Shown: piece by piece, positions 27,848-36,356 of the stretch
How the letters are laid out: every line of letters starts with the position of its first letter
How positions within the stretch are numbered: the first letter of the stretch is position 1
DNA from: an uncultured Christensenellaceae bacterium
GTDB taxonomy: Bacteria > Bacillota > Clostridia > Christensenellales > UBA3700
Length of the DNA: 64,000 bases
Assembly: GCA_944381365.1 (NCBI GenBank)
Contig: CALWKW010000001.1
Coordinates: 215,100 to 279,099 of the forward strand
Direction: 5' to 3'
Notes under the pieces: model-generated
What the model saw: the letters and a program-made list of their open reading frames with translations, nothing else
Database searches by the model: none
Told to the model about the DNA's origin: nothing
Translations under genes and position numbers: made by a program

Positions 27848-28450
27848 TTACACCGTTTTGTCCATATTTTTATTTTCGTATTCTCTTTCGGCTTGCGACT
27901 TTTTGAGATAATAAGGAGTGATGTTTTCAAAAATATTCTGAGCGATTTTTTCTTTTGCCACAGCAATAAGTTTTTGAGGATCAGAAGCTCTCGATTTTTT
28001 TATGACAAGACAATCTTTTTTGTCAAGCTCATCTCCGTCAATCTCTCCGCAATCTACTTCAAAGGTATAATCGTTTTTGTACTTTGCAAAATAATAAGCA
28101 TTATGTCTGCAATCTATCGCCACATAAAATTCATCTTCTTTAATGCCGTATGAAAGCTCTTCAAAAGAAGTAATCGCCACAGCTTTTTTGCCTGTCGCAA
28201 ATGACAAAGCCTTTATGGTGGACACACCAATTCTTATTCCCGTAAAAGAACCGGGACCTACCACACAAGCAAAATAATCCACATCTTCTATTTTGCAATT
28301 ATTTTCTGAAAGCAATTTTTCTATTGCGGGCATCAAAAGCGAATTATGCTTTTTGCTTCCTTCCTGAGAAACATAAGATTTTATTTTGCCTTCATCACAA
28401 AAAGCAATCACCAAATTTTCGCTTGTAGTATCAATAGCAAGTATTTTCAT
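27848..28450 (-). CDS. tsaB: tRNA t6A37 threonylcarbamoyladenosine biosynthesis protein TsaB
   Basis: A 200-aa ASKHA-fold protein, shorter than the usual ~230 aa. MKILAIDTTSENLVIAFCD, KKHNSLLMPAIEKLL and VVGPGSFTGIRIGVSTIKAL are the diagnostic segments. It acts with TsaD and TsaE to put the threonylcarbamoyl group on tRNA A37; TsaB itself is non-catalytic and stabilises TsaD. tsaD is not in the window. AAAAGGAA precedes the ATG. Cotranscribed with rimI. Confidence 0.93.
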   Translation of the reverse strand: MKILAIDTTSENLVIAFCDEGKIKSYVSQEGSKKHNSLLMPAIEKLLSENNCKIEDVDYFACVVGPGSFTGIRIGVSTIKALSFATGKKAVAITSFEELSYGIKEDEFYVAIDCRHNAYYFAKYKNDYTFEVDCGEIDGDELDKKDCLVIKKSRASDPQKLIAVAKEKIAQNIFENITPYYLKKSQAEREYENKNMDKTV

Positions 28451-28800
28451 ATTTTTCCTTTTAGTGTTTTATATTATGTCGTTTTGTATAAGTATTGAGA
28501 AGTTTATTTTCTAAAACAGCCGAATTATTCTATAAATCAATTTAATTGAGAAATAACTTGTTCTAATTTAGAAGTATTCTCCCCGTTTTGCAATTCATTT
28601 TCATTTTCACAATTTTTCTTAAAGCTTAAAATATCACAAAATATTTTTGTTTATCTTATTACAATTCGCCTGCTCTTAAGAAAATGTTTTTAGAATTTTG
28701 ATTCGATATTTTTCCTTATTTTATTTTCTAATTTACAATCAATTTCTTATATGTGCATTATCACATATTTGCAAATATTGATTTGAAAACAAAAATTATA
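28451..28800. other. 350-bp gene-free region between tsaE and tsaB
   Basis: Very AT-rich. I see no gene, no strong hairpin and no copy of the TTGAACAnTGTTCAA palindrome. tsaE and tsaB are usually adjacent, so the gap is wider than normal and probably holds a separate tsaB promoter. Confidence 0.5.
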
Positions 28801-29214
28801 TTACAATTCTATACCGCTTATTTCAAAATATCTTTTATCGTCATCCATCGTTTTTATATTGATGACAATAGGATTTTTTATATCCTCAAACTTGTTCCAC
28901 TCTATCACGCAAACACCCTGCATATAAAGATATTCGTTGAGCCCCAATTCATAAAGCTCATCCTCATCCTCTACCCTGTACATATCAAAATGATAAAGAG
29001 GAATTCTTCCGTGATATTCTTTCATAAAAGTAAAAGTAGGACTTGTCACAACTTCTTCGACTCCCAATGCTTTAGCGAGTCCTTTTGTGAATGTAGTCTT
29101 GCCTGCACCGAGATCTCCATTCAATAAAATGATATCTCCGCCATAAAGCTTTGAAGCAATTTTGTTTGCAAGTTCATAAGTATCTTCTACATTTTTCGAT
29201 ATAAATGAAGTCAT
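28801..29214 (-). CDS. tsaE: tRNA t6A37 threonylcarbamoyladenosine biosynthesis ATPase TsaE
   Basis: A 137-aa P-loop ATPase of the YjeE/TsaE family. Walker [18 protein letters not shown] (about 32-48), then [20 protein letters not shown] and the Walker B-like [18 protein letters not shown] region and VCVIEWNKF. It drives turnover of the TsaBD complex. Divergent from ribU, with about 145 bp between their starts including the riboswitch promoter. Confidence 0.95.
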   Translation of the reverse strand: MTSFISKNVEDTYELANKIASKLYGGDIILLNGDLGAGKTTFTKGLAKALGVEEVVTSPTFTFMKEYHGRIPLYHFDMYRVEDEDELYELGLNEYLYMQGVCVIEWNKFEDIKNPIVINIKTMDDDKRYFEISGIEL

Positions 29215-29311
29215 ATTTCTCCTACCATTTTATCCATACAGATTTTTGCGTTTTTACAGAATATTATCGATATGTTTTGACAATATTTTCTATAAGCCTA
29301 TTATATTACAC

Positions 29312-29340
29312 TTGACATTATTTTGCAATTAAATTATAAT
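29312..29340 (+). promoter_or_regulatory. Sigma-A promoter of the ribU leader
   Basis: Perfect consensus: TTGACA (29312-29317), 17-base spacer, TATAAT (29335-29340). The expected start near 29347 puts the riboswitch at the very 5' end of the transcript. Confidence 0.85.
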
Positions 29341-29358
29341 ATCGATAATCAAATAATT

Positions 29359-29478
29359 CTTTGAGGGCAGGTGTAATTCCTCACCGGTGGTACAGTCCAC
29401 AAACATCGTAAATTTTTATGCGATGCCGAGCAAGCGAAATTCTTGCACCGACAGTATAGTCTGGATAGGAAAAGGATG
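29359..29478 (+). promoter_or_regulatory. FMN riboswitch (RFN element)
   Basis: The conserved RFN blocks appear in order: GAGGGCAGGTG...ATTCC, CACCGGTGGTA, the variable arm around GCGATGCCGAGCAAGCG, then CACCGACAGTATAGTCTGG and GATAGGAAAAGGATG. The P1 helix pairs CTTT (about 29359-29362) with AAAG (29472-29475), and this 3' strand is also the Shine-Dalgarno sequence for ribU nine bases upstream of the ATG. No separate terminator hairpin lies between aptamer and gene, so control is probably translational: FMN binding closes P1 and hides the ribosome site. Confidence 0.95.
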
Positions 29479-29485
29479 TTTTATT

Positions 29486-30202
29486 ATGTATAATTCTCTT
29501 TCTAGAAGCAAGTGGCTTGCTACCACTGCAATCCTTGCGGCAATGGCAAGCGTTCTGTTTTTTTGGGAGCTTCCCGTTCCCCTTATGCCGAGTTTTATTC
29601 AATTTGATTTTTCTCTGCTACCCTGTATTATAGGTACCGTATCCATGGGACCTTTGAGCGGTGTCATTATTGCTTTGTTTAAAAATATAATACACCTTAT
29701 CTTCAAAGGCTTTGGTGCCACAGGCGGTGTGGGCAATCTGGCAGATTTCGTGACTTGCCTTTTTATCATATTGCCACTAGGTCTTATATACAAAAAATTT
29801 CACAATATAAAAGGTCTTATTATCGGATTGGTAGTCGGCTGTTTTGCAAGCGGTATATTGAGCGGTTTGTTTTTTAATGCGATAGTAGTATATCCTCTTT
29901 ATGACAAATTCCTTTTGCCGATGAGTGCAATACTCGATATGTACAAGCAAATTCGCCCCTCATCAAAAGGTCTTTGGGAAGTGCTTGCCATATTCAATAT
30001 GCCTTATACTTTCTTAAAGTGCGTAGTGATTAGCATTGTAGCTGTTTTGATTTCTAAGCCTTTGGAAAGTATATTGAAAAGATACTCCACTCCGACAAGG
30101 CATAAGAATACAAAAGATAATGAAAATTCTCTCGAGCAAAATATTGCCGATACAGCACTTTCAGATTCTCTTGAATCTAACAATCAAAAAACAAACAATT
30201 AA
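29486..30202 (+). CDS. ribU: Riboflavin ECF transporter S component
   Basis: A 238-aa membrane protein binding riboflavin for an energy-coupling-factor transporter. About six hydrophobic segments are seen, beginning SKWLATTAILAAMASVLFF; the region LPVPLMPSFIQFDFSLLPCI matches the conserved RibU substrate loop. The ATG at 29486 is chosen because the riboswitch 3' end supplies its ribosome site; earlier in-frame starts lie inside the aptamer. The last ~45 residues are hydrophilic and Asn/Glu-rich. The ECF ATPases and T component are not in the window. The upstream riboswitch fixes the vitamin identity. Confidence 0.94.
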   Translation: MYNSLSRSKWLATTAILAAMASVLFFWELPVPLMPSFIQFDFSLLPCIIGTVSMGPLSGVIIALFKNIIHLIFKGFGATGGVGNLADFVTCLFIILPLGLIYKKFHNIKGLIIGLVVGCFASGILSGLFFNAIVVYPLYDKFLLPMSAILDMYKQIRPSSKGLWEVLAIFNMPYTFLKCVVISIVAVLISKPLESILKRYSTPTRHKNTKDNENSLEQNIADTALSDSLESNNQKTNN

Positions 30203-30227
30203 ATTTAAACCATTTTTAGAATAAAAT

Positions 30228-30281
30228 AAAAGACAACAAAGTTTTTTTGAAAGAATTATTTGTACTTTGTTGTCTTTTTTA
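30228..30281 (+). terminator. Rho-independent terminator of ribU
   Basis: A long stem AAAAGACAACAAAGT/ACTTTGTTGTCTTTT (30228-30242 and 30264-30278), ending in a T tract, 26 bp after the ribU stop. Confidence 0.8.
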
Positions 30282-30322
30282 TTTCTATATAATTTTTAAT
30301 TCAATATTATAATTTTAATATT

Positions 30323-30688
30323 TTATCTTCTGCTTTTTGCCATATTAAAGAGCTTTAGAAAATCTTCTTCTTTTATCTCATCCTGACAATACTTGGATAT
30401 ACTATATATAATGTCCGTATCAAAAGACACCACGACTTCTTCAAAGTCATACAAAGAATACACTTTTTCTTTGATATCATTCTGCAATTTCTCTCTCTGA
30501 CTTCTCGAATACAGAGGATAAGGCACTACCCCCACCAATGCTTTTTTGCCGCACAAAAGCACATTGCAATATTCTATCAAAGAATTCTGCATCAATGCTC
30601 CCACGACATCTTCATATACATTCTTTTCGCTTTCGCTAAGACATAAAGTCGGCTGAAAACAAATATCTTTTATATTTATATCCAACAT
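30323..30688 (-). CDS. Hypothetical protein with YhcN/YlaJ-like domain
   Basis: A 121-aa protein with a very strong ribosome site (GAGGAGG). Residues about 25-105 resemble the YhcN/YlaJ sporulation lipoprotein domain in pattern: a helix, then NVLLCGKKALVGVV, then EKLQNDIKEKVYSL, then FEEVVVSFDTDIIYSISKY. It has no signal peptide or lipobox, unlike YhcN and YlaJ, so it is probably cytosolic. Function unknown. It lies between the rightward ribU terminator and rsfS and may be transcribed alone. The domain assignment is by pattern only and could be wrong. Confidence 0.6.
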   Translation of the reverse strand: MLDINIKDICFQPTLCLSESEKNVYEDVVGALMQNSLIEYCNVLLCGKKALVGVVPYPLYSRSQREKLQNDIKEKVYSLYDFEEVVVSFDTDIIYSISKYCQDEIKEEDFLKLFNMAKSRR

Positions 30689-30767
30689 AATATTTTCCTC
30701 CTCATCTCATATTGTGGCAAAATTTGCCAAATTTATACATTTTTATATTATCAATAAATTTATTGCA

Positions 30768-30795
30768 CAAAAAAATGAGCATTTCTGCTCATTTT
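30768..30795 (-). terminator. Rho-independent terminator of rsfS
   Basis: Stem AAAATGAGCA/TGCTCATTTT with loop TTTC (30772-30795), followed on the minus strand by a T tract. It lies about 25 bp after the rsfS stop. Confidence 0.8.
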
Positions 30796-30820
30796 ACATT
30801 TTGATTAAAATCAAATTTTG

Positions 30821-31165
30821 TCAGTTTTCTGTACCATAATGAGTGACATTACTGCCGTTTGACCAAAGCTGTTCAAGCGAATACAATCTTCTTGTTTCCT
30901 CATAAAAGATATGCACTATTACATCGCCATAGTCAATGATAGCCCATCTGCCTTCTTGTTTGCCTTCTATTCTCAAAGGCTCGATACCTTCCTTTGACAT
31001 ACCTTCGTCTACGATATCTACGAGTGCCTTTACCTGCGTATTAGATCTTGCCGAACAAATAATAAACTTGTCCGCTATAATAGTCAATTCTTCGATATCT
31101 ACTATCGTAATATCTTTTGCTTTTTTCTCATCTAGAAGCTTGCAAATCAATTCGTATTTTTCCAT
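30821..31165 (-). CDS. rsfS: Ribosomal silencing factor RsfS
   Basis: A 114-aa protein of normal RsfS/Iojap length. The segments KDITIVDIEELTIIADKFII, GKQEGRWAIIDYGDVIVHIF and YYSLEQLW-like RRLYSLEQLWSNG are diagnostic. RsfS binds ribosomal protein uL14 and blocks subunit joining in starvation. It follows the nadD-yqeK gene by 83 bp, the usual obgE/nadD/yqeK/rsfS neighbourhood. Confidence 0.95.
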   Translation of the reverse strand: MEKYELICKLLDEKKAKDITIVDIEELTIIADKFIICSARSNTQVKALVDIVDEGMSKEGIEPLRIEGKQEGRWAIIDYGDVIVHIFYEETRRLYSLEQLWSNGSNVTHYGTEN

Positions 31166-31248
31166 AATGCTCCTTAATTCTTTTTATATATAATATCAGA
31201 TTTTTATTGAATTTGTCATCTTATTAACATTATTATCGCTTATTTTTC

Positions 31249-32361
31249 TCAATTATCTTGCAAAACGCCTTCATAAGCCTCTATCGTCAAAGGATAGATA
31301 TCTCCGCCAAGCGATTTGAGATAGTCATATTGATGTATCACACAATCTTTATATCTTTTGTCGAGAGAAAGGAAAATACTTCTTCTAAGCCCTTCTACGC
31401 CCTCAAAAGCCCTATTCTCTTCAAGCATATCGCTGCAAAAGATAAGCTTTTGAAGTTTTGACATCTCTCTTTTGCCTGTCGTGTGGTATTTTATGGCTTC
31501 TAATATCTCTTCATCTTGAATATCATAATCTCTTTTGGCAAGAATTGCTCCCAAAAACTGATGCTCGACAGGAGTATTTATACTGTCTTCAGGCACTCCT
31601 TGACTATCATGCTCGCTCATACATATAGTCTTCGCACAATCGTGCAAGACTCCTGCCAAAAATACTTTGTCATAGTCAAGTCCTAAATCTTGATAATAAT
31701 TGAGATTTAAGGCAAATTTTGCCGTACGCAAACTGTGTGCATAGGTTCTTTCAGATAGATTTGACTTTAGCTTTTGAAGAAGCTCAAAATACTTATTATA
31801 AAGATTATTGTCTTTTATATAGTCAGCTACTTTTGTATCTATATTATCAAAATTGCCAAGCATAATGTTGTATCTTATCAAAGTGGAAGATATATTATGA
31901 GGATTATAGTCACACACGACAATATTTGCTCCTTTATCTCTCCAAAGCTTTAAAGCTTTGTCGAAATTTTGACTGTTTCCTCTCGTAAAAACATACAAAG
32001 GACAAATCTTTATGATATCCTGAGGATTTTTCCATCTGTCAAAAGCCTCCAAGCTGTCTCCGCCTATCACAAATGCAATGTCTTTGTATATCTCTTTTAA
32101 CTTTGGCAGAGTCTCGCATGTGTAATGCTTGTCCTCATTTTTGCTCTCAAAATCACAAATTTCTACTCTTTCGATGCCTTCCAATGCAATACTCAGCATA
32201 TTTTTTCTTTCTTCAAAAGATGTAGGACATTCTTTGTGAGGAGGATTGTTTGACGGCAAAACCACTACCTTTTCGACCTCTTTTCTTGAGAGAAGATACT
32301 TTATCATATTTATGTGTTCATTATGAACAGGATTGAATGCTCCGCCAAAAATTACTATCAT
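31249..32361 (-). CDS. nadD: NadD-YqeK fusion: nicotinate-nucleotide adenylyltransferase / HD-domain dinucleotide hydrolase
   Basis: A 370-aa two-domain protein. Residues 1 to about 190 are NadD, which makes nicotinate adenine dinucleotide: MIVIFGGAFNPVHNEHIN with the nucleotidyl-transferase HxxH-type motif, GGDSLEAFDRW and ISSTLIR. Residues about 195-370 are a YqeK-type HD phosphohydrolase (AHSLRTAKFAL, GVLHDCAKTI, EHQFLGAILA, KLIFCSDMLEENR); YqeK enzymes split Ap4A. The two genes are usually separate and adjacent. I use the ATG at 32361, with GAGG six bases upstream; the frame extends 28 codons further but that part is non-homologous and overlaps the divergent promoter region. Confidence 0.93.
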   Translation of the reverse strand: MIVIFGGAFNPVHNEHINMIKYLLSRKEVEKVVVLPSNNPPHKECPTSFEERKNMLSIALEGIERVEICDFESKNEDKHYTCETLPKLKEIYKDIAFVIGGDSLEAFDRWKNPQDIIKICPLYVFTRGNSQNFDKALKLWRDKGANIVVCDYNPHNISSTLIRYNIMLGNFDNIDTKVADYIKDNNLYNKYFELLQKLKSNLSERTYAHSLRTAKFALNLNYYQDLGLDYDKVFLAGVLHDCAKTICMSEHDSQGVPEDSINTPVEHQFLGAILAKRDYDIQDEEILEAIKYHTTGKREMSKLQKLIFCSDMLEENRAFEGVEGLRRSIFLSLDKRYKDCVIHQYDYLKSLGGDIYPLTIEAYEGVLQDN

Positions 32362-32455
32362 ATTTACCTCGTTATTATTGTACACAAATTGATAAAATTT
32401 AGCAAGGATATTGCAACAAGTGTATATTTTTGTGCTTTTTGTCAATATTTAAGGT

Positions 32456-33193
32456 ATGGCACTTATCATAGATATAATTCTTATCACGACAATTACATTC
32501 CTTGTATCATACATATTTCTTTCATTTTTAGAAATGAGCTTTTTATTGCAATTAATATGTGCAATGCTTTGTGCTTTTGTAATTTCAAGTATAATATACA
32601 AACTATTTTTTAAAGATAAAAAAGGCACTATGAGTTATCGCAACTTTTTGACTTATCTTATTTGGAAAGGCGAAGACTATGCAAAAACTCTCATATCCTC
32701 TTCAAACAAAGACAAAACCTACGAAGACAGAGGCGAATACATAATGCTTGACGATACTGCCATTTTTTTGTGGACAAAATACGGAAGACTTTCGGCAGAT
32801 ACTCTCGTGAGATTGTATCGCATTTGCATCAAAGACGACATCAAAAAAGCTTATATCATCACAACAAATACGGATAAAAAGTCTTTGTCTTTTGTCAAAA
32901 GATTTTGTGATGTGATAATGGTATTTGACAATTTCAAACCGCTTTATAAAAAACTCAGACAACAAAACATCCTTCCTGAAGTAAAAAGCCAAAAGACAAG
33001 CAAAAAACAAATTTTTTCTGCTATCTTTCACACGGCTTTTACGAGAAAAAACGCTGTAAGATTTGTGTGCATGAGCATATTGCTTCTTGCAATCAGTTTT
33101 GTCACGCCTTTTACAAATTATTATATATTCTTATCTTCATTAAATCTCATATTTGCCACAATATGTCTTGTCACAAGCATTAAAAGAAAATAA
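32456..33193 (+). CDS. Hypothetical membrane protein with central soluble domain
   Basis: A 245-aa protein I do not recognise. Two hydrophobic helices at residues about 3-27 and 28-50, a soluble middle of about 130 residues (YRNFLTYLIWKGEDYAKTLI, then alternating strands and helices such as KAYIITTNTDKKSLSFVKRF) and two hydrophobic helices near the end (about 200-240). The middle could be a nuclease-like or Rossmann-like alpha/beta fold, but no motif proves this. The ribosome-site-like AAGGT touches the ATG, so initiation is unusual and the transcript may be nearly leaderless. It sits divergently within the obgE-yhbY-nadD neighbourhood and has its own terminator. Confidence 0.75.
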   Translation: MALIIDIILITTITFLVSYIFLSFLEMSFLLQLICAMLCAFVISSIIYKLFFKDKKGTMSYRNFLTYLIWKGEDYAKTLISSSNKDKTYEDRGEYIMLDDTAIFLWTKYGRLSADTLVRLYRICIKDDIKKAYIITTNTDKKSLSFVKRFCDVIMVFDNFKPLYKKLRQQNILPEVKSQKTSKKQIFSAIFHTAFTRKNAVRFVCMSILLLAISFVTPFTNYYIFLSSLNLIFATICLVTSIKRK

Positions 33194-33219
33194 TATTATA
33201 TTTTATATTCAATATATAA

Positions 33220-33246
33220 AAAAGTCCTGCCGTCAGCAGGACTTTT
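33220..33246 (+). terminator. Bidirectional terminator between hypothetical gene and yhbY
   Basis: An 11-bp stem AAAAGTCCTGC/GCAGGACTTTT with loop CGTCA, T-rich on both ends. It lies 26 bp after the plus-strand gene and about 50 bp after the yhbY stop on the other strand. Confidence 0.85.
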
Positions 33247-33296
33247 ATCTACCTTATAAAATTACACATTTATTTTAATAAGCGGTTAAAAACAAA

Positions 33297-33584
33297 TTAC
33301 AAAATATGCTTTATTCCTTGCTTTGTAGAATATCTGTATAATGTAATTTTGCTTCCTATCACTTGTACTACTTCTGATGAGGTAGCTTCTGCCAATTCTT
33401 CGGCCACATCCTTGGCATCTACATCGGCATTTTTTAGTACTGCTATTTTGATAAGCTCATGACTTTGCAACTGCTCGTCAACTTGCTTTATCAAAGTTTC
33501 GCCTATACCGTTTTTGCCTACTTGAGTGGACGGCTCGAGTTTCATTGCTATCGACCTGAGTTTTGCTCTTATATTGCTTGTCAT
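33297..33584 (-). CDS. yhbY: YhbY/CRM-domain RNA-binding protein
   Basis: A 95-aa protein consisting of a single CRM domain: RAKLRSIAMKLEPSTQVGKN followed by GIGETLIKQVDEQLQSHELI, and the C-terminal VVQVIGSKITLYR. YhbY binds pre-50S particles and is thought to help ribosome assembly. It starts 11 bp after obgE, a common pairing. Confidence 0.93.
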   Translation of the reverse strand: MTSNIRAKLRSIAMKLEPSTQVGKNGIGETLIKQVDEQLQSHELIKIAVLKNADVDAKDVAEELAEATSSEVVQVIGSKITLYRYSTKQGIKHIL

Positions 33585-33595
33585 ATTTCACCTCT

Positions 33596-34855
33596 TTATT
33601 CTACAAAATCAAATTCTATATCGCTTATTCTTACAGTATCGCCTTCCTGACAGCCATTGTCTCTTAATGCTTTGATTACGCCTCTTTCCTTGAGAGTCTT
33701 TTGGAAATATCTGAAAGATTCATAATCGTCAAGCACTACATTTCTTATAAGCATATTGATAAGTCCGCCATGCACTTCATATACTCCGTCTTCATCTACG
33801 GTAATGACATAAGATGTGCTGTCATTGCGGTTTTCTTCAAACTTAACGACTTCCATAGGCTCGATGTCGGGCAAAGTTTCGAGCTTTTTGCTGATTATAT
33901 CGAGTAGCTCTTTTGTGCCGCTGTTGGAAACAGCCGAAAGACGCACTACTTTTTGTCCTACTTTTTGCTCAAATTCCTTGATTTTTTCATCGTTTTCAAG
34001 CAAATCGCACTTGTTTGCCACAATAATTTGTTCAAGCGAAGCAAGTTTTAAAGAATAGCTTTCCAATTCTTTGTTTATCGTAAGATAATCTTCATAGGCA
34101 TCTCTGCCCTCTATACCAGATATATCCACTACATGAACGATAAGTCTTACTCTTTCGATATGTCTTAAGAAGTTGTGTCCGAGTCCTGCACCTTCGCTCG
34201 CTCCCTCTATAAGTCCGGGGATATCAGCCACGACAAAGTCCTTGTCATAATATTTTACTACACCGAGATTGGGCGTCAATGTCGTAAAATGATAGTTGGC
34301 AATCTTGGGTTTTGCAGAAGATATGACAGACAAAATAGTGGATTTGCCTACATTGGGAAAACCTACAAGTCCTACATCGGCAATAGTCTTAAGCTCCAAT
34401 GTAAGCTCTATTTCTTTTGTAATTTCGCCTTTTTGACTGAATCTGGGAGCTTTTCGCTGTGCGGTAGCAAATCTTGCGTTGCCTTTTCCGCCCAATCCGC
34501 CTTTTTGCAACAAAAATTCGCTGTCATCATAAAACATATCTGCAAGAACATTGCCCGTCTTTTTGTCTTTGATGATAGTACCTTTGGGGACTTTGACATA
34601 AAGAGACTTTCCGCTCTTTCCCTTGCAATTCTTTGCTCCGCCGCTTTCGCCGTTTTCTGCACGGAAGTGCTTGGCAAACTTGAAGTCGATAAGCGTAGAA
34701 GCACTCTTATCCACTACAAATATTATATCTCCGCCATTACCGCCGTCTCCGCCATCGGGACCGCCCTGAGCGACATACTTTTCTGTATGAAATGATACTA
34801 TACCGTCTCCGCCGTTTCCCGCCTTTACGAAAATTGTTGCTATATCCAAAAACAT
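33596..34855 (-). CDS. obgE: GTPase ObgE/CgtA
   Basis: A 419-aa GTPase for late 50S assembly. Three domains are visible: the glycine-rich Obg fold (about 1-158; GGPDGGDGGNGGDIIF), the G domain (G1 GFPNVGKST, G3 DIPGLIEGASEGAGLG, G4 NKCDL) and a C-terminal OCT domain (SFRYFQKTLKERGVIKALRD, DTVRISDIEFDF) typical of Gram-positive Obg. GGAG precedes the ATG. Cotranscribed with yhbY. Confidence 0.97.
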   Translation of the reverse strand: MFLDIATIFVKAGNGGDGIVSFHTEKYVAQGGPDGGDGGNGGDIIFVVDKSASTLIDFKFAKHFRAENGESGGAKNCKGKSGKSLYVKVPKGTIIKDKKTGNVLADMFYDDSEFLLQKGGLGGKGNARFATAQRKAPRFSQKGEITKEIELTLELKTIADVGLVGFPNVGKSTILSVISSAKPKIANYHFTTLTPNLGVVKYYDKDFVVADIPGLIEGASEGAGLGHNFLRHIERVRLIVHVVDISGIEGRDAYEDYLTINKELESYSLKLASLEQIIVANKCDLLENDEKIKEFEQKVGQKVVRLSAVSNSGTKELLDIISKKLETLPDIEPMEVVKFEENRNDSTSYVITVDEDGVYEVHGGLINMLIRNVVLDDYESFRYFQKTLKERGVIKALRDNGCQEGDTVRISDIEFDFVE

Positions 34856-34914
34856 ATTTTTTCTCCGTATGGATTATTTTACGATTTTAAGACTTTAAGT
34901 CTTATTGTTAAGTT

Positions 34915-34942
34915 TAGCCGAATTGTGTGAGCAATTCGGCTA
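34915..34942. other. Strong hairpin between gltA/nfnB and obgE
   Basis: An 11-bp perfect stem TAGCCGAATTG/CAATTCGGCTA with a 6-base loop, 32 bp after the oxidoreductase stop. No U-tract follows on either strand, so it may be an atypical terminator or a processing signal. Confidence 0.45.
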
Positions 34943-34973
34943 TTGCTATGATTATCTTACAGATACAAAGGCT

Positions 34974-36350
34974 TTAAGCCAATTTTTCAATGATTGCCTT
35001 TGCAGCTTTTCTGCCTGCACCCATTGCCAATATTACAGTAGCGGCACCCGTAACGGCATCACCGCCTGCATAGATATTGTCTACGCTTGTAGCCATTGAT
35101 TCTTCATTGACAATGATAGTACCCTTTTTGCTGAATTCAAGTTCTTTGCAAGACTTTCTCATCAAAGGATTGGGGCTTGTACCCAAAGCTACTACCACCT
35201 GATCTACATCGATGACAAATTCGCTGCCTTCTACGGGGATAGGTCTTCTTCTTCCTGATGCGTCAGGCTCTCCGAGTTCCATCTTTACGCACTTAATACC
35301 GCATACTTTGCCTTCTTCGCCCAAAATCTCAACAGGGTTTGTGAGCAATACCAATTTGATACCCTCTTCCTCTGCATGGTCGATTTCTTCGGCTCTTGCG
35401 GGCATTTCTTCTCTGCCTCTTCTGTAGATTATGTAAACTTCTCCGCCGCCGATTCTCTTTGCGGTACGAGCTGCGTCCATTGCCACATTTCCTGCACCGA
35501 TGACTGCCACTGATTTTCCGCAATATACGGGGGTGATAGCATCGTCTTTATAAGCCTGCATGAGGTTGACTCTCGTCAAAAGCTCGTTTGCTGAAGATAC
35601 GCCGTTGAGGTTTTCGCCCTTGATTCCCATAAACATAGGAAGGCCTGCACCTGTACCTATGAATATAGCATCATATTCTTCTTTGAGCTCGTCAAAAGTA
35701 ATGGCTTTGCCTACTACTGTATTGAGTCTGAATTCCACACCCAAAGCTTTGAGCTTGTCGATTTCTTTTGCTACTACATCGTCTTTGGGAAGTCTGAATT
35801 CGGGTATTCCGTAAACAAGCACGCCGCCTGCTTTGTGGAATGCCTCAAAAATAGTAACCTTGAAGCCTTTTTGTGCACAATCAGCCGCACATGCAAGTCC
35901 TGCGGGACCGCTGCCGATTACCGCAACTTTCTTGCCGTTGAAAGCGGGAGCTTTGAGATCTGCGGTACCCTTTTTGAGTCCGTAATCTCCCACATATCTT
36001 TCCAATGCACCGATAGCCACGCTGCCGCCAAGCTTTGCCTTGCGGATACATTTACCCTCGCATTGATTTTCCTGAGGACATACTCTTCCGCAAATTGCGG
36101 GCAAAAGCGATGCTTCGCTTATTACTGCCAAAGCTCCGTCCTTGTCATTCTTTGTAAGACACTGAATAAATGCGGGGATATTGATGCCTACGGGACAACC
36201 TGTACGACAAGGAGCATTTTTGCAGTTGATACATCTGCTTGCTTCTTCCATCATAAGATTATCGTCAAAACCTAAATTTACTTCACTGAAATTATGTATT
36301 CTTTGCTCTGCCGGCTGGTGCAGAGTCTTATTTCTAGGACCGTTGTTCAT
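34974..36350 (-). CDS. gltA: NfnB/GltA-like NADPH oxidoreductase large subunit
   Basis: A 458-aa flavoprotein annotated in the family as glutamate synthase small chain. N-terminal 4Fe-4S ligands occur in CINCKNAPCRTGCPVG and CGRVCPQENQCEGKC. FAD- and NADPH-binding Rossmann motifs are VIGSGPAGLACA and VIGAGNVAMDAAR. It lies 6 bp after a ferredoxin-NADP reductase-like subunit, and no glutamate synthase large subunit is near. That pairing is the NfnAB (NfnSL) arrangement, the electron-bifurcating NADH-dependent reduced ferredoxin:NADP oxidoreductase of anaerobes. That function is inferred from the gene pair. Confidence 0.88.
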   Translation of the reverse strand: MNNGPRNKTLHQPAEQRIHNFSEVNLGFDDNLMMEEASRCINCKNAPCRTGCPVGINIPAFIQCLTKNDKDGALAVISEASLLPAICGRVCPQENQCEGKCIRKAKLGGSVAIGALERYVGDYGLKKGTADLKAPAFNGKKVAVIGSGPAGLACAADCAQKGFKVTIFEAFHKAGGVLVYGIPEFRLPKDDVVAKEIDKLKALGVEFRLNTVVGKAITFDELKEEYDAIFIGTGAGLPMFMGIKGENLNGVSSANELLTRVNLMQAYKDDAITPVYCGKSVAVIGAGNVAMDAARTAKRIGGGEVYIIYRRGREEMPARAEEIDHAEEEGIKLVLLTNPVEILGEEGKVCGIKCVKMELGEPDASGRRRPIPVEGSEFVIDVDQVVVALGTSPNPLMRKSCKELEFSKKGTIIVNEESMATSVDNIYAGGDAVTGAATVILAMGAGRKAAKAIIEKLA

Positions 36351-36356
36351 CTTTTG

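Noticed and set aside
34974..36350. Glutamate synthase small subunit as the true function
   Set aside because: No large subunit nearby, and it is paired 6 bp from an NfnA-like gene, which favours the NfnAB complex.
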